DNA from: Trichaptum fuscoviolaceum
Lineage: Eukaryota; Basidiomycota; Agaricomycetes; Hymenochaetales; Trichaptaceae
Reading direction: 5' to 3'
Assembly (NCBI GenBank): GCA_910574455.1
Contig: CAJSYZ010000002.1
Span: forward strand, 1,203,671-1,267,670
Length of the DNA stretch: 64,000 nucleotides
The notes beneath the pieces were generated by a model, which did not search any database, was not told where the DNA came from, and saw only the letters and a program-made list of their open reading frames with translations. Both the position numbers and the translations under genes were made by a program. Of this stretch, positions 10,895 to 27,000 are shown in pieces; positions within the stretch are counted from its first letter, which is position 1; every line of letters starts with the position of its first letter.

Positions 10895-11720
10895 TGCTGG
10901 TACGTCTTGGGCTTCGTCTTGTTTGAGTTTCGTCCCCTCGTCCCTCTTCCGTCGTCCTGTATTTCTTCCAGCCCTGTACTTTCCTTATTCTGACGAGCGT
11001 GCTGACCCCTCCGGTCGCGAAGGGGAGGGCGCCCTCCTTCGTTGCTGGTTGTCCGACGTACGCTCGGGTTTCTTTTGATATCACTCCTTTTGATCCGACT
11101 TGAGGTTTTGCTGGCCCATTTACCACTGATCGTTCTACGAGTTTTGTCAGCCTTCTTTTCGTATAGGTTATAGGTCCCTCATACAATGCAACCCACCACG
11201 GTTGTGTTGGGGGCCCCACTACGGGGCGTAAGTTCATTTAAGCCTCCTTCCTTTCTCCACAGACGACTGATTAGGTCCCACTTTGTTCTAGGAGTCTATC
11301 GTATCCGACGATGGTCGAGGCATAGGTACGTGGCTATATCACGATTGTGTTCGGCTTCGCCCCCCGCTCCTTCTCCGATTACCTGTATCCTCTTCTTCGT
11401 CATGTACTCCTTCACATTCTGACGAGTGTGCTGACCCCTCCGGCCGCGAAAGGGATGGCGCCCTCTTTCGTGGATGGTTGTCCGACGCACGCTCGGGTTT
11501 CATTTGGATTCCTCAGGTTTCGACTTTGCTTAGGCACATTTGTTACTGGCTGAACTTCTTTGCCTCAGGTACCCTAGCAGGGGCAACGGTATTGCACAGG
11601 GTGCCCCTTGTCGGGGCGTAAGTCCTTCTTTTGTGTCTTCCTTTCCTGCAGAGTGCTGAATAGGTCCCACTTCTTTTGCTAGCGCGCCCTACCGAAATCA
11701 GTCAGGTGAAAAAGAAAATG
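10895..11720 (+). repeat. Intron-containing 3' repeat tail of kinase copy 1 (two units)
   Basis: Two related units, about 429 bp apart, follow the kinase stop codon. Each has a GC-rich core (GTGCTGACCCCTCCGG ... GGTTGTCCGACG) and a downstream GGGGCGTAAGT element. Core positions: GGTTGTCCGACG at 11047 and again at 11476. The same units occur four times, inverted, at 30835-32340 beside the second kinase. At 11228-11291 a 64-nt stretch has all marks of an intron (GTAAGT, CTGAT branch, TTCTAG). No long coding frame is conserved between units, so this is more likely untranslated, perhaps spliced, sequence. Confidence 0.7.
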
Positions 11721-12060
11721 CGAGTATTTATTTCCTTTCTCTCTCCTCTGGTCTGTTGATCGATGCAGTCGCCTCGCAGAGATAGTGCCTCGTCAGAGTA
11801 TCCAGCTACCTCTCTCTCAATATCCTTCTTGCTTTACGCGCACGCATTCAGGTCGTGTGATGATCAGCAGGGACATCCAAGGGTTTCGAATAAGCGTATG
11901 CGCGAGTGTGCTTTCCAACGAGCTGGACTTATTGGAATGATGGTCACTGTAAAGATGATTTATAGCATAACGTATCATAGAAACTCACATGCATATGTCG
12001 TGGGTGAGGTTGGAGAAGTTGGCGGTCAAGTGCAACTGACAACTTCAGCAGACTGAGCGA
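11640..12060 (+). repeat. Terminal block of the repeat tail; diverged copy at 15790-16330
   Basis: The end of the tail (GCTGAATAGGTCCCAC, then a purine-rich GAAAAAGAAAATGCGAGT, then CGATGCAGTCGCCTCGCAG and TGCCTCGTC) reappears with many changes near 15800-16000 (TGGGTCCCACATTG, GAAAAAAGGCGAGTG, CGATGCAACTGTTTCGCAG, TGCCTCGCCGC). The similarity continues weakly to about 12000/16300 (CGAGCTGGACTTATTGGA versus CGAGCTGGAGTTGTTAGGA). No gene assigned. Confidence 0.55.
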
Positions 12061-12680
12061 ATGAGTCGAATTCATTAGAAAATGTATCAACACCATCGCA
12101 TGGCATTACGAAACATCCAGCGACAGAATGAGTGAACAATTCTTGAGGTCAACCAAATCCAGTGCGGTGTAGGATGGTTCACCGAGATATAGAGAGCCTG
12201 TATACTATCGAGCGACGACAGAAGCATGATGACCCAAAATTGTGCTGTTCGAGACGTTTCATCATGATGAGAAAGTGAGGAAGTTCAAGTTCTTCGGTCA
12301 AGGTTACGTAGTTTTATTGAAGTGAACTTGAAGTTGGAACTCCGAACACAACTTGAACTTCAAGTTGTAGCGGCCACGCGTCAAGTCGGTCGTATCTCTT
12401 CATCATCGACCACAACATCAAGGACGACTTCGAGCCTCTACTAGATAGTGTCGGCGCACGATGAATACTTCGCAAAACCTGTGTCGGACGAAGCCTTGTT
12501 CGTACTACCCGACGTTGCTCACGCTATACTAACTAACCATGGTAACTACCGAGCAAAGCCTGACGTTCGGGTGGCTCACTGAGCCTCACACTTCATTTAT
12601 TTATTTAAGTGCGGACCTTTCATTCTCAATACTACACCTCCTTCTCCCTGCCTTTGAAAAAGTATAGCCCTTGTGCTGAA
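12061..12680. other. Intergenic, no gene seen
   Basis: AT/GC-balanced spacer without supportable coding. It contains a 19-nt near-perfect palindrome at 12349-12367 (9-bp arms) in a cluster of AACTTGAA-like words between 12270 and 12370. Confidence 0.4.
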
Positions 12681-14338
12681 ATGACGAACATACTGAGCCT
12701 GCTGGACGACGTTTTTTTTATGATTCTTCTCCTGTTCGTCACGGATTCGCAGATCGAAGAGGTCATCAAACTAGAGACTGTAAGTAAAGTTAAAAGTCAC
12801 TTTCCAAGTTGCATTGATTAATGTTAAGTAACCGGCTAATAGGTGTGCAAGCGTCTGAGACAACAGTGCTTTTGTCGTGCACTCTGGGTTGCTGCCCTTG
12901 AAACATTGGAGTACCGACCTCCTTTCATAACATTAAGATCTATCCTCCTGGACCTCAAAACGGCTGATCTCAGGAAAGAGATAACAAGAGCAATAAAATT
13001 GGACAGGTCTTGGTTGTCTGAATTGGACCCGAAAAAGACATCGGAAGAGTTAATTCCGATCACTAACTACATTGAAGACTACCAATATCTAAGACCCCTG
13101 CCTCAAGTCGATTTGATCATTGCAGTGTATCGCAGTATCGGAGTACAATGCTGGAGTATCTTACAGAAGAGAGTAGTCTGGGAATATGTTATTACCCATG
13201 AAGACGACGAGGCGGAACAAAAAGAGTCCATGAGTCTCTCCATGGCCTACTACGTAGCAGACGATTTATCTACTATTACGATTGCACTCGGTTGGAGTTC
13301 CGATCGCGGGCGGCCATTTTATACTAGGTGAAGTACAATGGAGACCGTTAATGCTATCTATTAAATCATCTTCAACAGAGATTTGCGAGTATACCAACTT
13401 GATTGCTGTTCGTTCATTTGCAAACTTCTTTACGAAAGTCCAATTATGCCAAGGCATTCCGGTATTGGACTGTACACACGATTAATATCTTGTACTACGT
13501 CATTGCATGACGACGGACAACACACTTTCTTTCGTGAACTGGAGGGATAGAATATACTTTCGACTTGACGTAAAGGTGAGTGCAAGGATGTTCCGCTTTT
13601 GTTTACGAGACAAAACCTTTATTGACATCCATCATATATCGTGATGTGGATATCGCTTTGACACACGATTTCATGTTTATTCTTCTTCCGGAGCCGGCTC
13701 AGTCTGGCTTTCGCCTTGCGAGCATTCGGCTGGGAGATCTAGTTGGGAGTTCATCAATAAATCCTGAAGACTGGCCTTCATACCACGTACCTGAAGATAT
13801 TGAAGATCGTGGCGCATACTCCCATATCATACTTCCGTTTGAGGCGTCCGAAGATGAACCAACCCTTGACGACATTTGGAGCAGGATGGCGGTTAGGGTC
13901 TCATCATGGTCAAGATCTCCCAACACTCATCTCACTGTGACACTGGGCGAGTTGCGTGGATTTGACCTGGATGAATTCGGCGAGTACGAGGATGCACGGA
14001 ACACCATCTTCGACATTGATTTTACGCTTGACGATAACGGAAAAGGAGCTTTCACCGTCTTGCACGAGTATCATTATGCTTGTGACATGGATCTCTATAA
14101 CAAACCGTCGCTTGCTATTCGGTCATTCTTCGGAGAACAGGATGAGCTTCCGGGAACGTTTGCCTTAGGCTCCAACAACAACGGCGAGTGTTACTCCAGG
14201 AGAAACGCTCTTGAGTTTTTCCCCCAGATACAGACGAAAAAATATTTGGCCAATTTCAATCGAATCTCTTGGGAGAATGGTGGTTTACCAATTGTCCTCC
14301 GAATGCAGGGCCAAGTATCTCGGTGTCATACGGTTTGA
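12681..14338 (+). pseudogene. F-box-like gene, probably decayed by frameshifts
   Basis: Exon 1 (12681-12779, starting MTNILSLLDDVFFMIL) joins over a 63-bp intron to 12843 onward, giving an F-box-like start in which VCKRLRQQCFCRALWV follows, and then LTRAIKLDRSW-like text (here ITRAIKLDRSWLSELD) typical of a large basidiomycete F-box family. The frame ends at TAG 13329, but the neighbouring frame continues with GGHFILGEVQWRPLML, so a one-base shift near 13300 is likely. A second break lies near 13480 before LSFVNWRDRIYFRLDV. The C-terminal part is open again from 13580 to 14338. With at least two breaks and no splice solution I call it a pseudogene; unrecognised introns or sequence errors remain possible. 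Confidence 0.5.
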
Positions 14339-14691
14339 CTGATATTTAGCCATGGTGGAAGGTGCTAGTAGGGATCTGGGGCGTAAGTAAGCTCTGGAGA
14401 AACTTGTTCAGAAAAAACGGCATGTACGTCGTCGGCGGGATACCGGTCTATCAGGTGAATCGGGTCACCATTAGATCAATCCGATGAGTGGTCAAGCGAT
14501 AGTAATATGTCCGTAGAACTAAAGGATAGAATATATGGATGAAATAATGCCAAGTGACGCACAATGTAGAGGGCCACGTCGAAGCGTAGCGGGAAATTAG
14601 CGTTCTTTCCTATATCGCCCAAGCAAGCAGACATCTGATGGATCACGAAGTGTCCGTTGTAGATGGAGCAAAGAAGGGTGCATTGTCGAAC

Positions 14692-15384
14692 TTAAAATTT
14701 GAATAGGGCTGGCGACAACTTGGAACAAACCTCACCGGTTCCAGAACCGAAGTGCGAGTGTACCAGGCGTGGGGACATTGTCAGCACAGCGCGAGTGAGC
14801 TCCATAATCGGTACTATGGACGTATCTTTGCTATCAAGGCGCGGTAGATAGATATCGCTGAAATGGAACAGAAGAAGGAAGAGGAGTGATAGGGATGTGT
14901 CGAACTTCGGCGGAGGTGCAAAGATGCGAGGAGCCAGGCCAAACAGTGTGGCGTAATCAGCAGGGAGGAGAGCCGAGAATGAGGAAGCTCAAGATTGACA
15001 TTTAAGCTGGATATACTGCCCTGAAGTTGACCGTACGGGGTGCATTATGTTTTGATTAGTCTGATACTTACAGAATGAGCCTAATTGGTTGGATACACCT
15101 GAGCAGATGTCTGCATACCTCCCAACCTTAAACCAAAGCGCTCTCACGTCTTCGTAGTCATCGAGTCCTTGAACAAGCTGTGCATTGGTAGAACAACGAT
15201 GATGTAGTGCAGTCATAACCCCCCTTACTCTCGTCACCTTCTGGTTTCCGAAATCGATGTTAAACGAGGTAGGTCGTGTCCAAGTAATTGTAAACCAGTC
15301 TTCGCCGCAGAGCATAGGAGCTTTCAGGGTGAAAAACAGATACAAGCCAACGTAGTCGTACAGCGTAAGCCCCGGCGCACTCAT
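14692..15384 (-). CDS. Hypothetical protein, two exons
   Basis: Exon 1 15384-15072, intron 15071-14988 (84 bp; GTAAGTATC donor, TTGAG acceptor), exon 2 14987-14692: 202 residues. The start ATG gives MSAPGLTLYDYVGLYLFFTL; residues about 95-140 include FSALLPADYATLFGLAPRIF, then a hydrophobic run (SLLFLLLFHFS) that could be one membrane helix, and the end reads LTRAVLTMSPRLVHSHFGSG. I do not recognise a family. The joined frame and the composition favour a real gene, but another acceptor or an extra 3' intron at GGTGAGGTT (near 14730) is possible. It lies between decayed sequences, so it could itself be a fragment. Confidence 0.4.
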
Positions 15385-19199
<3,815 letters not shown>

Positions 19200-19263
19200 C
19201 GAGTTTACATCTGCATGCATGTTACAAGCATCGATATCAACTAGCAAACCCCTCTGCTGACAA

Positions 19264-20267
19264 CTAAGTTCCTCTAGGAAGTTTCACTTGGAATGTACCT
19301 GAAGCATGAAATGAGGATCAACGATGTAAACTATCCTTGATGGCAACTCACACTGAGGTAGTTGAACGATCTCAGGAATTACCGTTGTTTGGAAGCCCAT
19401 GCGTGCCAGTGCACCTTTGATGATTCCCGCAGGCATTGCTACGTACTATAATAGAGCTTGTCGTTAATTCACATATAGGCTCACAATGAGCTTGGACAGC
19501 ATACGATTTTAGCCCGTCGCAATGCATCTTGAGTGCCTTCATATGAAGAAATGCGGGTGATTGGCTTGAATTGATTGTCTTGAAGGACATAAACGCCCTG
19601 GGGAGCACTGTTAATCTAGCATATAGATTAAAATATACAACAAACATACACGGTGGTTAGTTCGTAGATTATCAACCTGCTTGTCCCAGCATGTCGACCA
19701 CACATCCTTGCATATAAACTTCACTGCGTCCAACGTGTCTCCAAACCGTGGTCGGTCTCGACATAACCTGCATGTCAGTTCTACAAGGCACCCGATGCCA
19801 ATCAAATTAATTACACACCGCTCTGCGACGTTTCCACCAATGTGCACGCCAATGGCTTCTAATCGTATCCTCAAGTCTTCCTCTTCTTCATCGAGCTCAT
19901 TGCTTTTCCCTAAACCTGAAGCTGGTCCAACACTAGCTCTCGTGCCAGCGCTCCCACCAGACTCCCTCTGCTCTTTCTTCAACCTCTCCTTCTCTTTCTC
20001 CTTCGCCAATGAAGCCTTGTCTGGAGGCTCAGGCATGAATCCTGCCTCCACCATCTCGCGCTCGATACGCTTAAAACGCGCGGACGCAACAGCCGAAGAG
20101 GCGCGCAACGTGTGCGTCATCTCAATGATGAGATAGTCCAGCGCCGCTGCATCTGCAAGGCGTATCGGAGGGTCTGCGAGCACCGGAAGCGAAGTCTGCG
20201 AAAGTGAACTAGATGAGGCTGATGTGGAGGCATATGCAGGATTTTGAAGGGAGTGACGCGAAGTCAT
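19264..20267 (-). CDS. TRS33: TRAPP complex subunit Trs33 (TRAPPC6)
   Basis: Five exons: 20267-19819, 19767-19650, 19597-19505, 19445-19352, 19298-19264; 262 residues. The start is the ATG at 20267 (MTSRHSLQ). Bet3-family blocks: ALDYLIIEMTHTL, the long helix to RFGDTLDAVKFICKDVW, NLRTNHRGVYVLQDN, and AMPAGIIKGALARMGF, with the C-terminal strand CTFQVKLPRGT obtained only after the last splice. A low-complexity charged insert (KEKEKERLKKEQ, then ELDEEEEDL) lies between residues about 90 and 140 and is not part of the usual fold. Trs33 is part of the TRAPP tethering complexes that activate Ypt/Rab GTPases at the Golgi. Introns are about 50-60 bp. Confidence 0.9.
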
Positions 20268-20554
20268 GGTGGTAGGATATAAAGGGACGATAGACTTTAG
20301 AGACAAAATCTATGTATGCAAGTTTACTCGGAAATGAGACCAACAATCTTGATCCCATATTTAGCTTGCAAGTACGAAAGGGTGTTAGAATATCTGTCAT
20401 TTGTTTGATATGCGCAGAAAGAAATATGTACAGATCGAAGAAATATACATAGCAAAGCTAAAAGACCCAGGTGTGTAGTAATGAAGTGTGATGATTATCA
20501 AAGATGGGGACTCGAGTAGAGAGTACTCGGAGAAACGCAATACATACACTGTCC

Positions 20555-23128
20555 TTAGTCGACCCATTCCCAATACTTAACCGGGTTTGGATTATCGATA
20601 TTCCACATAGCTGGTCCCCTGTATTTGCGCCTTGCTGACTTTCCATGGCCCAAATCTCTTTTATAATACCACCAGGCAAGAGGCTTATATGCTGGCCGAT
20701 GATTAGACTTCATGACTTCAAGGCGCGTCTTGACAGAGCGATGTACTTTGAGCTTCCCATTCTGTCGGTAAGTACCAGCAAGATGCGGACAAATAGAATT
20801 GCCTGCTTCCGCCGCATCGAGAGCGCCCCAAAGTGTCGATGAACTAGCACTCGGAATGGATGTCCTTTGTTCGTCAGTGGCGACATAGTCGTGCATTGCG
20901 TCCCCATAGATCTTCCGGCCCTGACCACAGTTGAAGGCTATGTAGTATTCGTCCCGACGATTTTTCTGCTGTATGAAGTGGAGTGGGAGGTATTCCATGA
21001 TCCTCCAAAAGTGACGAATTTTCAGACGATCGTGCATGGGAGAAAGCGCATCCCAGAACTCGTGATCTTCTTCAGAATGACAAGGCCTATTACATCGCTC
21101 TGGAACATAGCTTGCTATAGGGAAGAGTTGCCTGTCAAACCATGCGCCGATGGTTCTGAAATTTGAATTGACCCAATCGATTCCACTGGACCCCGAAAGT
21201 TGTTTGCGAATGTACTTCACAATTGCAGAAAACTTGATGAGAAGCCATAAGCTCCTAATCGGCCATAACAAGATGTATAGCACCATGCGAATGGGTATTA
21301 TAAGCAGGGTAAGGAGGAAACCGACGAAGGAGACGATGCCCCAGCCTTGTGGCTTCATCTTCTCAATGACCGAACCGGGATATGCTGGAATACGAGCGGG
21401 CCGACGCCTAACCTCGGGATATATCGTTGTCCAATCAAGACCGAGCTCCTCCTGTAACATTCTGGCGTCGAAGATCACACCCGTCCTCATACGGAAGCAC
21501 TCACGAATCATCCACCGAAGCGAAATGCGCGCAAGTGAATGTGCAGTACCGTTTTTGACGTAGCCACCACCGACGTCCCCGTGACACCCGGCAAACCAGA
21601 CTTCACAAGCATCTGTTTGTGCATTGGGATCCTTCGTCGGATATACGATCACCTTCTCATGGGATGAAGGAGGTGATATTGAAGTAGGTTCCGGATCGTT
21701 AGTTGGTGGAACATATTCTCCAGGCTGTGGATCAGATTTGATAGTAGGAACTGGTTCCGTTATTAACTGATTTGAGGTCTGCCTCGAATTTCCAGAATGG
21801 TAGAAGTTTGGCATGAAGTTGGCGCGGTGTTCGTCCAGTGCAAGGGCCTGTCGAAAAACTCGAATAGAACTGCTTCCTTGGGCAAATGGCAGTTCTTTGT
21901 CAATGATCCCAACGGTCAAGACGGTTTCCCTAACAATTCAATCTCATGAGTTTAACTGTATATAGTCGGCGAACGAGTAGCGTAACTGACCAGACACCAA
22001 CAAAGTCGATAGTGACATTTGTTGAAAAGGCACGCTTATAGTGAGCCCTGTCTTGGTCCGCATTGTCATCCTCTACGAGGGAAATGCAAGTTTATTTAGC
22101 TCCTCGCATAAAAGACTTGCGAAAACATACCTCGCAAGTAAAGGCTCCAAGCGAATGGGATCTGTTGAATATTATCGGTAGGGACAAGACCCACCCGTTG
22201 CAACATGCCTGCAAGCGCTCGGGCAATGTATGCACCTCGAGAATATCCAAATATCGATATACGATCTCCGGCAATGTCTGACCAGTATGATAGCAGTCAG
22301 AATTGAAGCAATGAGCTGTTCCAAGTTCTGCTCACAATTCTGAACAAGGAACCTGTACCCATCTTGAACATCGGATGCCAGGTTTGGAGCGAACATTGAA
22401 TCAACCGTCTTTGATATCTGGTTCTTTACCGTATTGATTGGGCCCGACACTGTGCTTGAGATGGATCCCGTCTGGTAGTATACAACTTGCGAGTTCTTAT
22501 CGTCTTTCATGAGGAAGGACAAGAATTGGATGATGTTCGAATCCTGCATTAAGTTCTTCGTCAGTATTATCTCAGACAAAGAGGTTGTTTCACGTACCCC
22601 AACATCAAGTTGGTCAGAGGAGGCATCAAAGCAAAGTACCAAGGTCCTTGGTCGGTTACACTCTGCAGGAGAGCGGGTATCAGGTATCCAGACAGGTTGA
22701 TGGAGCAACTGTCCGCCGATAGTCACATGCGCAGGAGGATGCGGGAGAGCTGGGGAGATATTGGGAATGTGGAAGCCCTTTGAAACGGGTGCTGAATGTG
22801 GCTTCGAAGTATGAGAATGATGCTGCTGACTCAACGTAGGTTGTACAGATCTATGCGGGACGCTGAGGGTGGGTGTGCCGCTCCTAGGGGTCTGGATGTC
22901 GGGTATAACACCGCTGTTGGAGTCCTTCACTCTAATAACTTCGGAGTGAATCTGCCTCATTTTGCTTTCCCCGCACTGGGGACAGTCAGGACGGCGACAA
23001 TGCTCTTTTTCATGATCGTGTCCAGGGCGTCGTGTGCGAGCGCCTACGCGGCTGAGAACGTCCGTATGAACACGAGCGTGTTTAGGGAGCAGAGGCTCAC
23101 TCTCCTTTTGATGATACTTGTCAAACAT
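20555..23128 (-). CDS. DUF2235 alpha/beta-hydrolase-like protein with a membrane segment
   Basis: Five exons: 23128-22598, 22543-22336, 22277-22131, 22072-21991, 21929-20555; 780 residues. The DUF2235 core starts at RTLVLCFDASSDQLD (near residue 162), continues with the nucleophile elbow FGYSRGAYIARALAGM, then VTIDFVGVWETVLTVG and the AGCHGDVGGGY motif. Most relatives read FDGTGDQFD in the first block, so the G-T to A-S change here is notable. After the core comes a strongly hydrophobic stretch (VSFVGFLLTLLIIPIRMVLY and on, about 45 residues) that suggests one or two membrane helices. The N-terminal 150 residues are histidine- and proline-rich and probably disordered. Fungal DUF2235 proteins have no firm substrate; relation to bacterial T6SS phospholipases is by family only. 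Confidence 0.85.
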
Positions 23129-24043
23129 TGCAGGATAGCCGTCGGATAATGCTTCAAACGCGAGTTAGACATCAGTTCTTAGAGACAATATGGCCAACTC
23201 ACTCTATGAAGGTAAATCAGAGGTACTCGTCAAGTGGAAGCATGATCTAGGGCTAAGGCAACCTCGCCTGAGACCAATATAAGCGGGTTGGTGGACGGTA
23301 TGGCTGTTCATTATAGAGGAGCGGAATTATGCTGCTCTGCTAGCCGGGCTCACATGAGGTCGTAAGGCCTTGTTTTGATATGTTGAAGAATATCTCATAC
23401 GAGTTGCGCTGAGAGCAATCAGCAAAGAGATGGGCAGGAGTTCTGTCGATAATAGAATAATATTATCAAATGAGCAAGAGGAATGGGCAGCGGCGAACGT
23501 CATTACGCTACTTAAAGATGTTCTCCATTGTTGTCCAGCTGGAGACAGGGAGTCGGAGACGCCGAGACGGTGTCGACAATGCCTCGTTCCGCAATGGACT
23601 TCAAAGATAAAGATAAAGACATAAGTAGGTTCTGGGCAGATGAACTCCATTGCTAGTGCGTAATTCAATTCAATAAACCGAGAGGGCGATATTTCAATGA
23701 TATCATTTGAGACAATAGTGTTTCAGCATGAGCAGTTCGAGATCGATGGTTCACGGGCTTGAAGTTCATTGCTGATTGTTCAACTTAGATTTTGAGACTT
23801 GATGACAGTGGGGTCTTGAGGTCATTTTCTCACGCTGCCAGTGGTTTCCTCAACTTGAAGCCGAGACTTTTTTCAACGAGTGAAGTGAAGGAGCTGGATA
23901 TGATATTGCTATTAGATGGTATATTATACAAAAAACATGCAAGAGTAAAGCCCAGTACACAAAGATCCGTACGAATGAAGACAACCTAAGACCGAAAAAG
24001 CACAAGTATACATGGACAACTTGAAGACCAAGATATTATTCGA
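23129..24043. other. Intergenic, no gene seen
   Basis: 915 bp between two minus-strand genes. Several short frames on both strands lack support. It should include the promoter of the DUF2235 gene and the 3' end of the OPT gene. Confidence 0.5.
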
Positions 24044-27000
24044 TTAGCCCCAGGTGGTTGGTCTTTCAGAACCCTCTCAGTTTGTTATTCGATGGTATGA
24101 TAAAACAAAGGTCACTTACCCAAAGAAACCACCCTCGGGAACTGTCTTGAGCGGAGCACCTTGCCAGTCGGCTGTATTTGTATACACCGTATTGCCCCAC
24201 CATTTCTGTATGGAGTTCGCACCAATCTTGCCGTTATTGGGGTATTGTAAGCAGAAGAAGACAAGGATGGCGCCAATTGCGACGCCAGAGTCGAGGGCCC
24301 CAGATAGGACATCTGTCATTAGCATGTGAGAATTACGATTGATGTATGGTGAATGAGAGCACGAACAATTGTACTTCGACCACCAAGAGAAGTGACGCCT
24401 TCGAATAACGTATTGGAAGATGAATCCAATGATTGACCACGGGATGTAGTTCTCGGCGGTCGCAGGCGGGATAAGGCCGGTCCCATTGAGGATGACAGGA
24501 ATGCTATCAAAACGTTAGCATGCTAACGTCCTTCTACAGTGCTTGAGAACGGAAAGGATTCTCACTTGATGTACTTGGCGATGCTGTTGGGATACTTTTT
24601 CGTAAGTGCCCATGCGATGAGGGGAGCGATTGCGCCAACGAGGAAAAAGAATGTGAGAGCGCTAGAAGGTACGATCAGTACAAAAGTAACCTGGCTTTAA
24701 GCGTTCGACACTCACTAGTATGTCTCGCCATGAGAGAACTGAAGCTTAGGTCCGATGACACCCCAGATTACACTAGCGGTGAAAAACACGCGGGTGCTGG
24801 GGCAAGAGAAGCCATCCTTCTGGTGCGGCGTGCACATGTCCTCTGCAGGTATACAACGTCAACTCAAATCATCGAATGGTAATGCCTTCTCTACTCACCG
24901 ATATTGCCAAACATCCAAGCTTGGACAGCGAGCTGCACAGTACCAGCGATAATAGTTGCCACGACCTGGCACCAGAACATCGGGCGCGGGGGAATCTTCA
25001 TATAGTGACCTAACTTGAAGTCCGAGGTGAATTGCAGTGCCTGCACCATCGTGATGTAACCCCATGTCTGTTCATTTCAACCACAGGTGAGTTTCCACTC
25101 CTATTGAATGACGATATGATACTCACCTTGAACATCATCATTGCAATTGGGCGTCCAGGGAGCGCGTATCCGATGATCAACTCGGTGACTACATTGAGAC
25201 CAACTTGCTGATTTGTGATGGCCTGAATCATCCCGATAGGAATGAAGTATACAAAGGCTGCAACGAGCATTAGCAGGGTTACGAGTTCGAAATGAAAAAT
25301 GGTGCTCACAGATGATCAAAGCCAATACAAGCGCCCATACTGGCATCTGAGTCGGCCAGATCTTGATACCTATAATACCGAACGCGAACATGATAGCTAA
25401 AAAGAAAGTTAGCATGAGATGATGACTATTTTGGTGGCATAATATGTAGGATCGTACGCACCGAATACGATGAGATACCACCAATCCGGAACCTGACGAT
25501 ACCTGCTCATTAAACGCGCATGGATATCTGGCTGCTCATGCAAAGAGCGACGAGCCTGGATCCAGATCTGCTTGCGGAAGTACAGGATGGCGTGCACAAT
25601 CGTCGCCGTGATACCCGCAAAGCTAAGCCCATACGACATCGCAAAGGTTGTTGACAAGAAGAGCGGGCTGTACTGGCGGTACTTGTCCATGTCCAATGTC
25701 GTTGTCTCCGAAAGAATTCTCGTGACATTATATGGTGCGCCGGTATTGTCAAAGGAGCCGCTGGATAGAATAGGCATATACTGAGAGTACCACACATTCT
25801 TGTACTAATCAAAGATAATGTTGTCAGCATTTGATGAGCAGTGGCCCAGGGGATATTAATATCACTAACGTAAAGAATGGGTGTGAGGAACCAATAAAAG
25901 AGGACGAAGCCAGCGAAGATGTTTGCCTCAGCCCACCAGGGAGTTGCCAAGCTTTTGATGATCGGTTAGTACAATATCAAAACAATTTAAGACATGACGA
26001 TGAAACTCACGGGGAGCCTATATAGGCAATTTGCGCCCAATCGAAAGTGAGGAAGGACATGCCCAAACCACTAGAATACCCAAAGAGCTGGTTGATTTTC
26101 TTGATATGCAACATAGGTCTGAGATGACTTGTTATAATGGAAAGGAAGCAAATGACTTACGACTAGAACAGAATATGAATTGACATCAGAAGATGGAAGC
26201 TGATGAGATGGTGTAGCTGCTTACCATCATTAGGCTTGATCCAACACACCCAAGTGAAGAACGAGAGGGCAGTGAACAAGTATCCCGGGAGGAAATCTGA
26301 AAAACAAAAAAAATTCATCGCATCGTTTCAAGATGAATACCGGGATTGATGCCATCAAGGGTCATATGATAAACGAATTCGAAGAAAGACCAAAAGAAAC
26401 GATCAACAGAATACCCTCGCAGATGAAAGCGAATACGTACAGTAGATTGTAGACGCGACGAAAGCAATCACGAAGAATCGCTCACGACTCATACCACCAC
26501 GACTTCCCATACCAGCGTAACTTTGTGAATGTAGCGTATTGAACAGCGCGCATTGAACCAAATTCGCTGGCCAGACTAGAAGAAATAATAATATCGTCAA
26601 GACAAGTGCCCCTTTTTCACTTGATCTATAATTAACTCACTCATGGACGGCGGAGATACAAGGAAGCGTTTTCCAACGCCTCCAATAGAGAAGCCGATGA
26701 GCTGAGTTGACATCACGATGAGCCATTGATACAAGAAGCTATATCTCTGGTCGTAGTAGACACGTTGCACCGCAATGATATCAGTCTACATGAAACAGAT
26801 AATGAGTATGAACTCCTACTGAGGCCAAAGGAAGAAAAGACGAAACATACGGCATAAGCACTTTGCGCACCAACACCCGCCATTATGGTAACTATAACAT
26901 GCTCCTTGACAGTAAAGGGCCCAGGGTTCACTGAGACACCAAAGATGGTCACATTGGGCAAGAGCGCCGCCCACAGACGTCCGAGAGGGTACGAAAGGAG

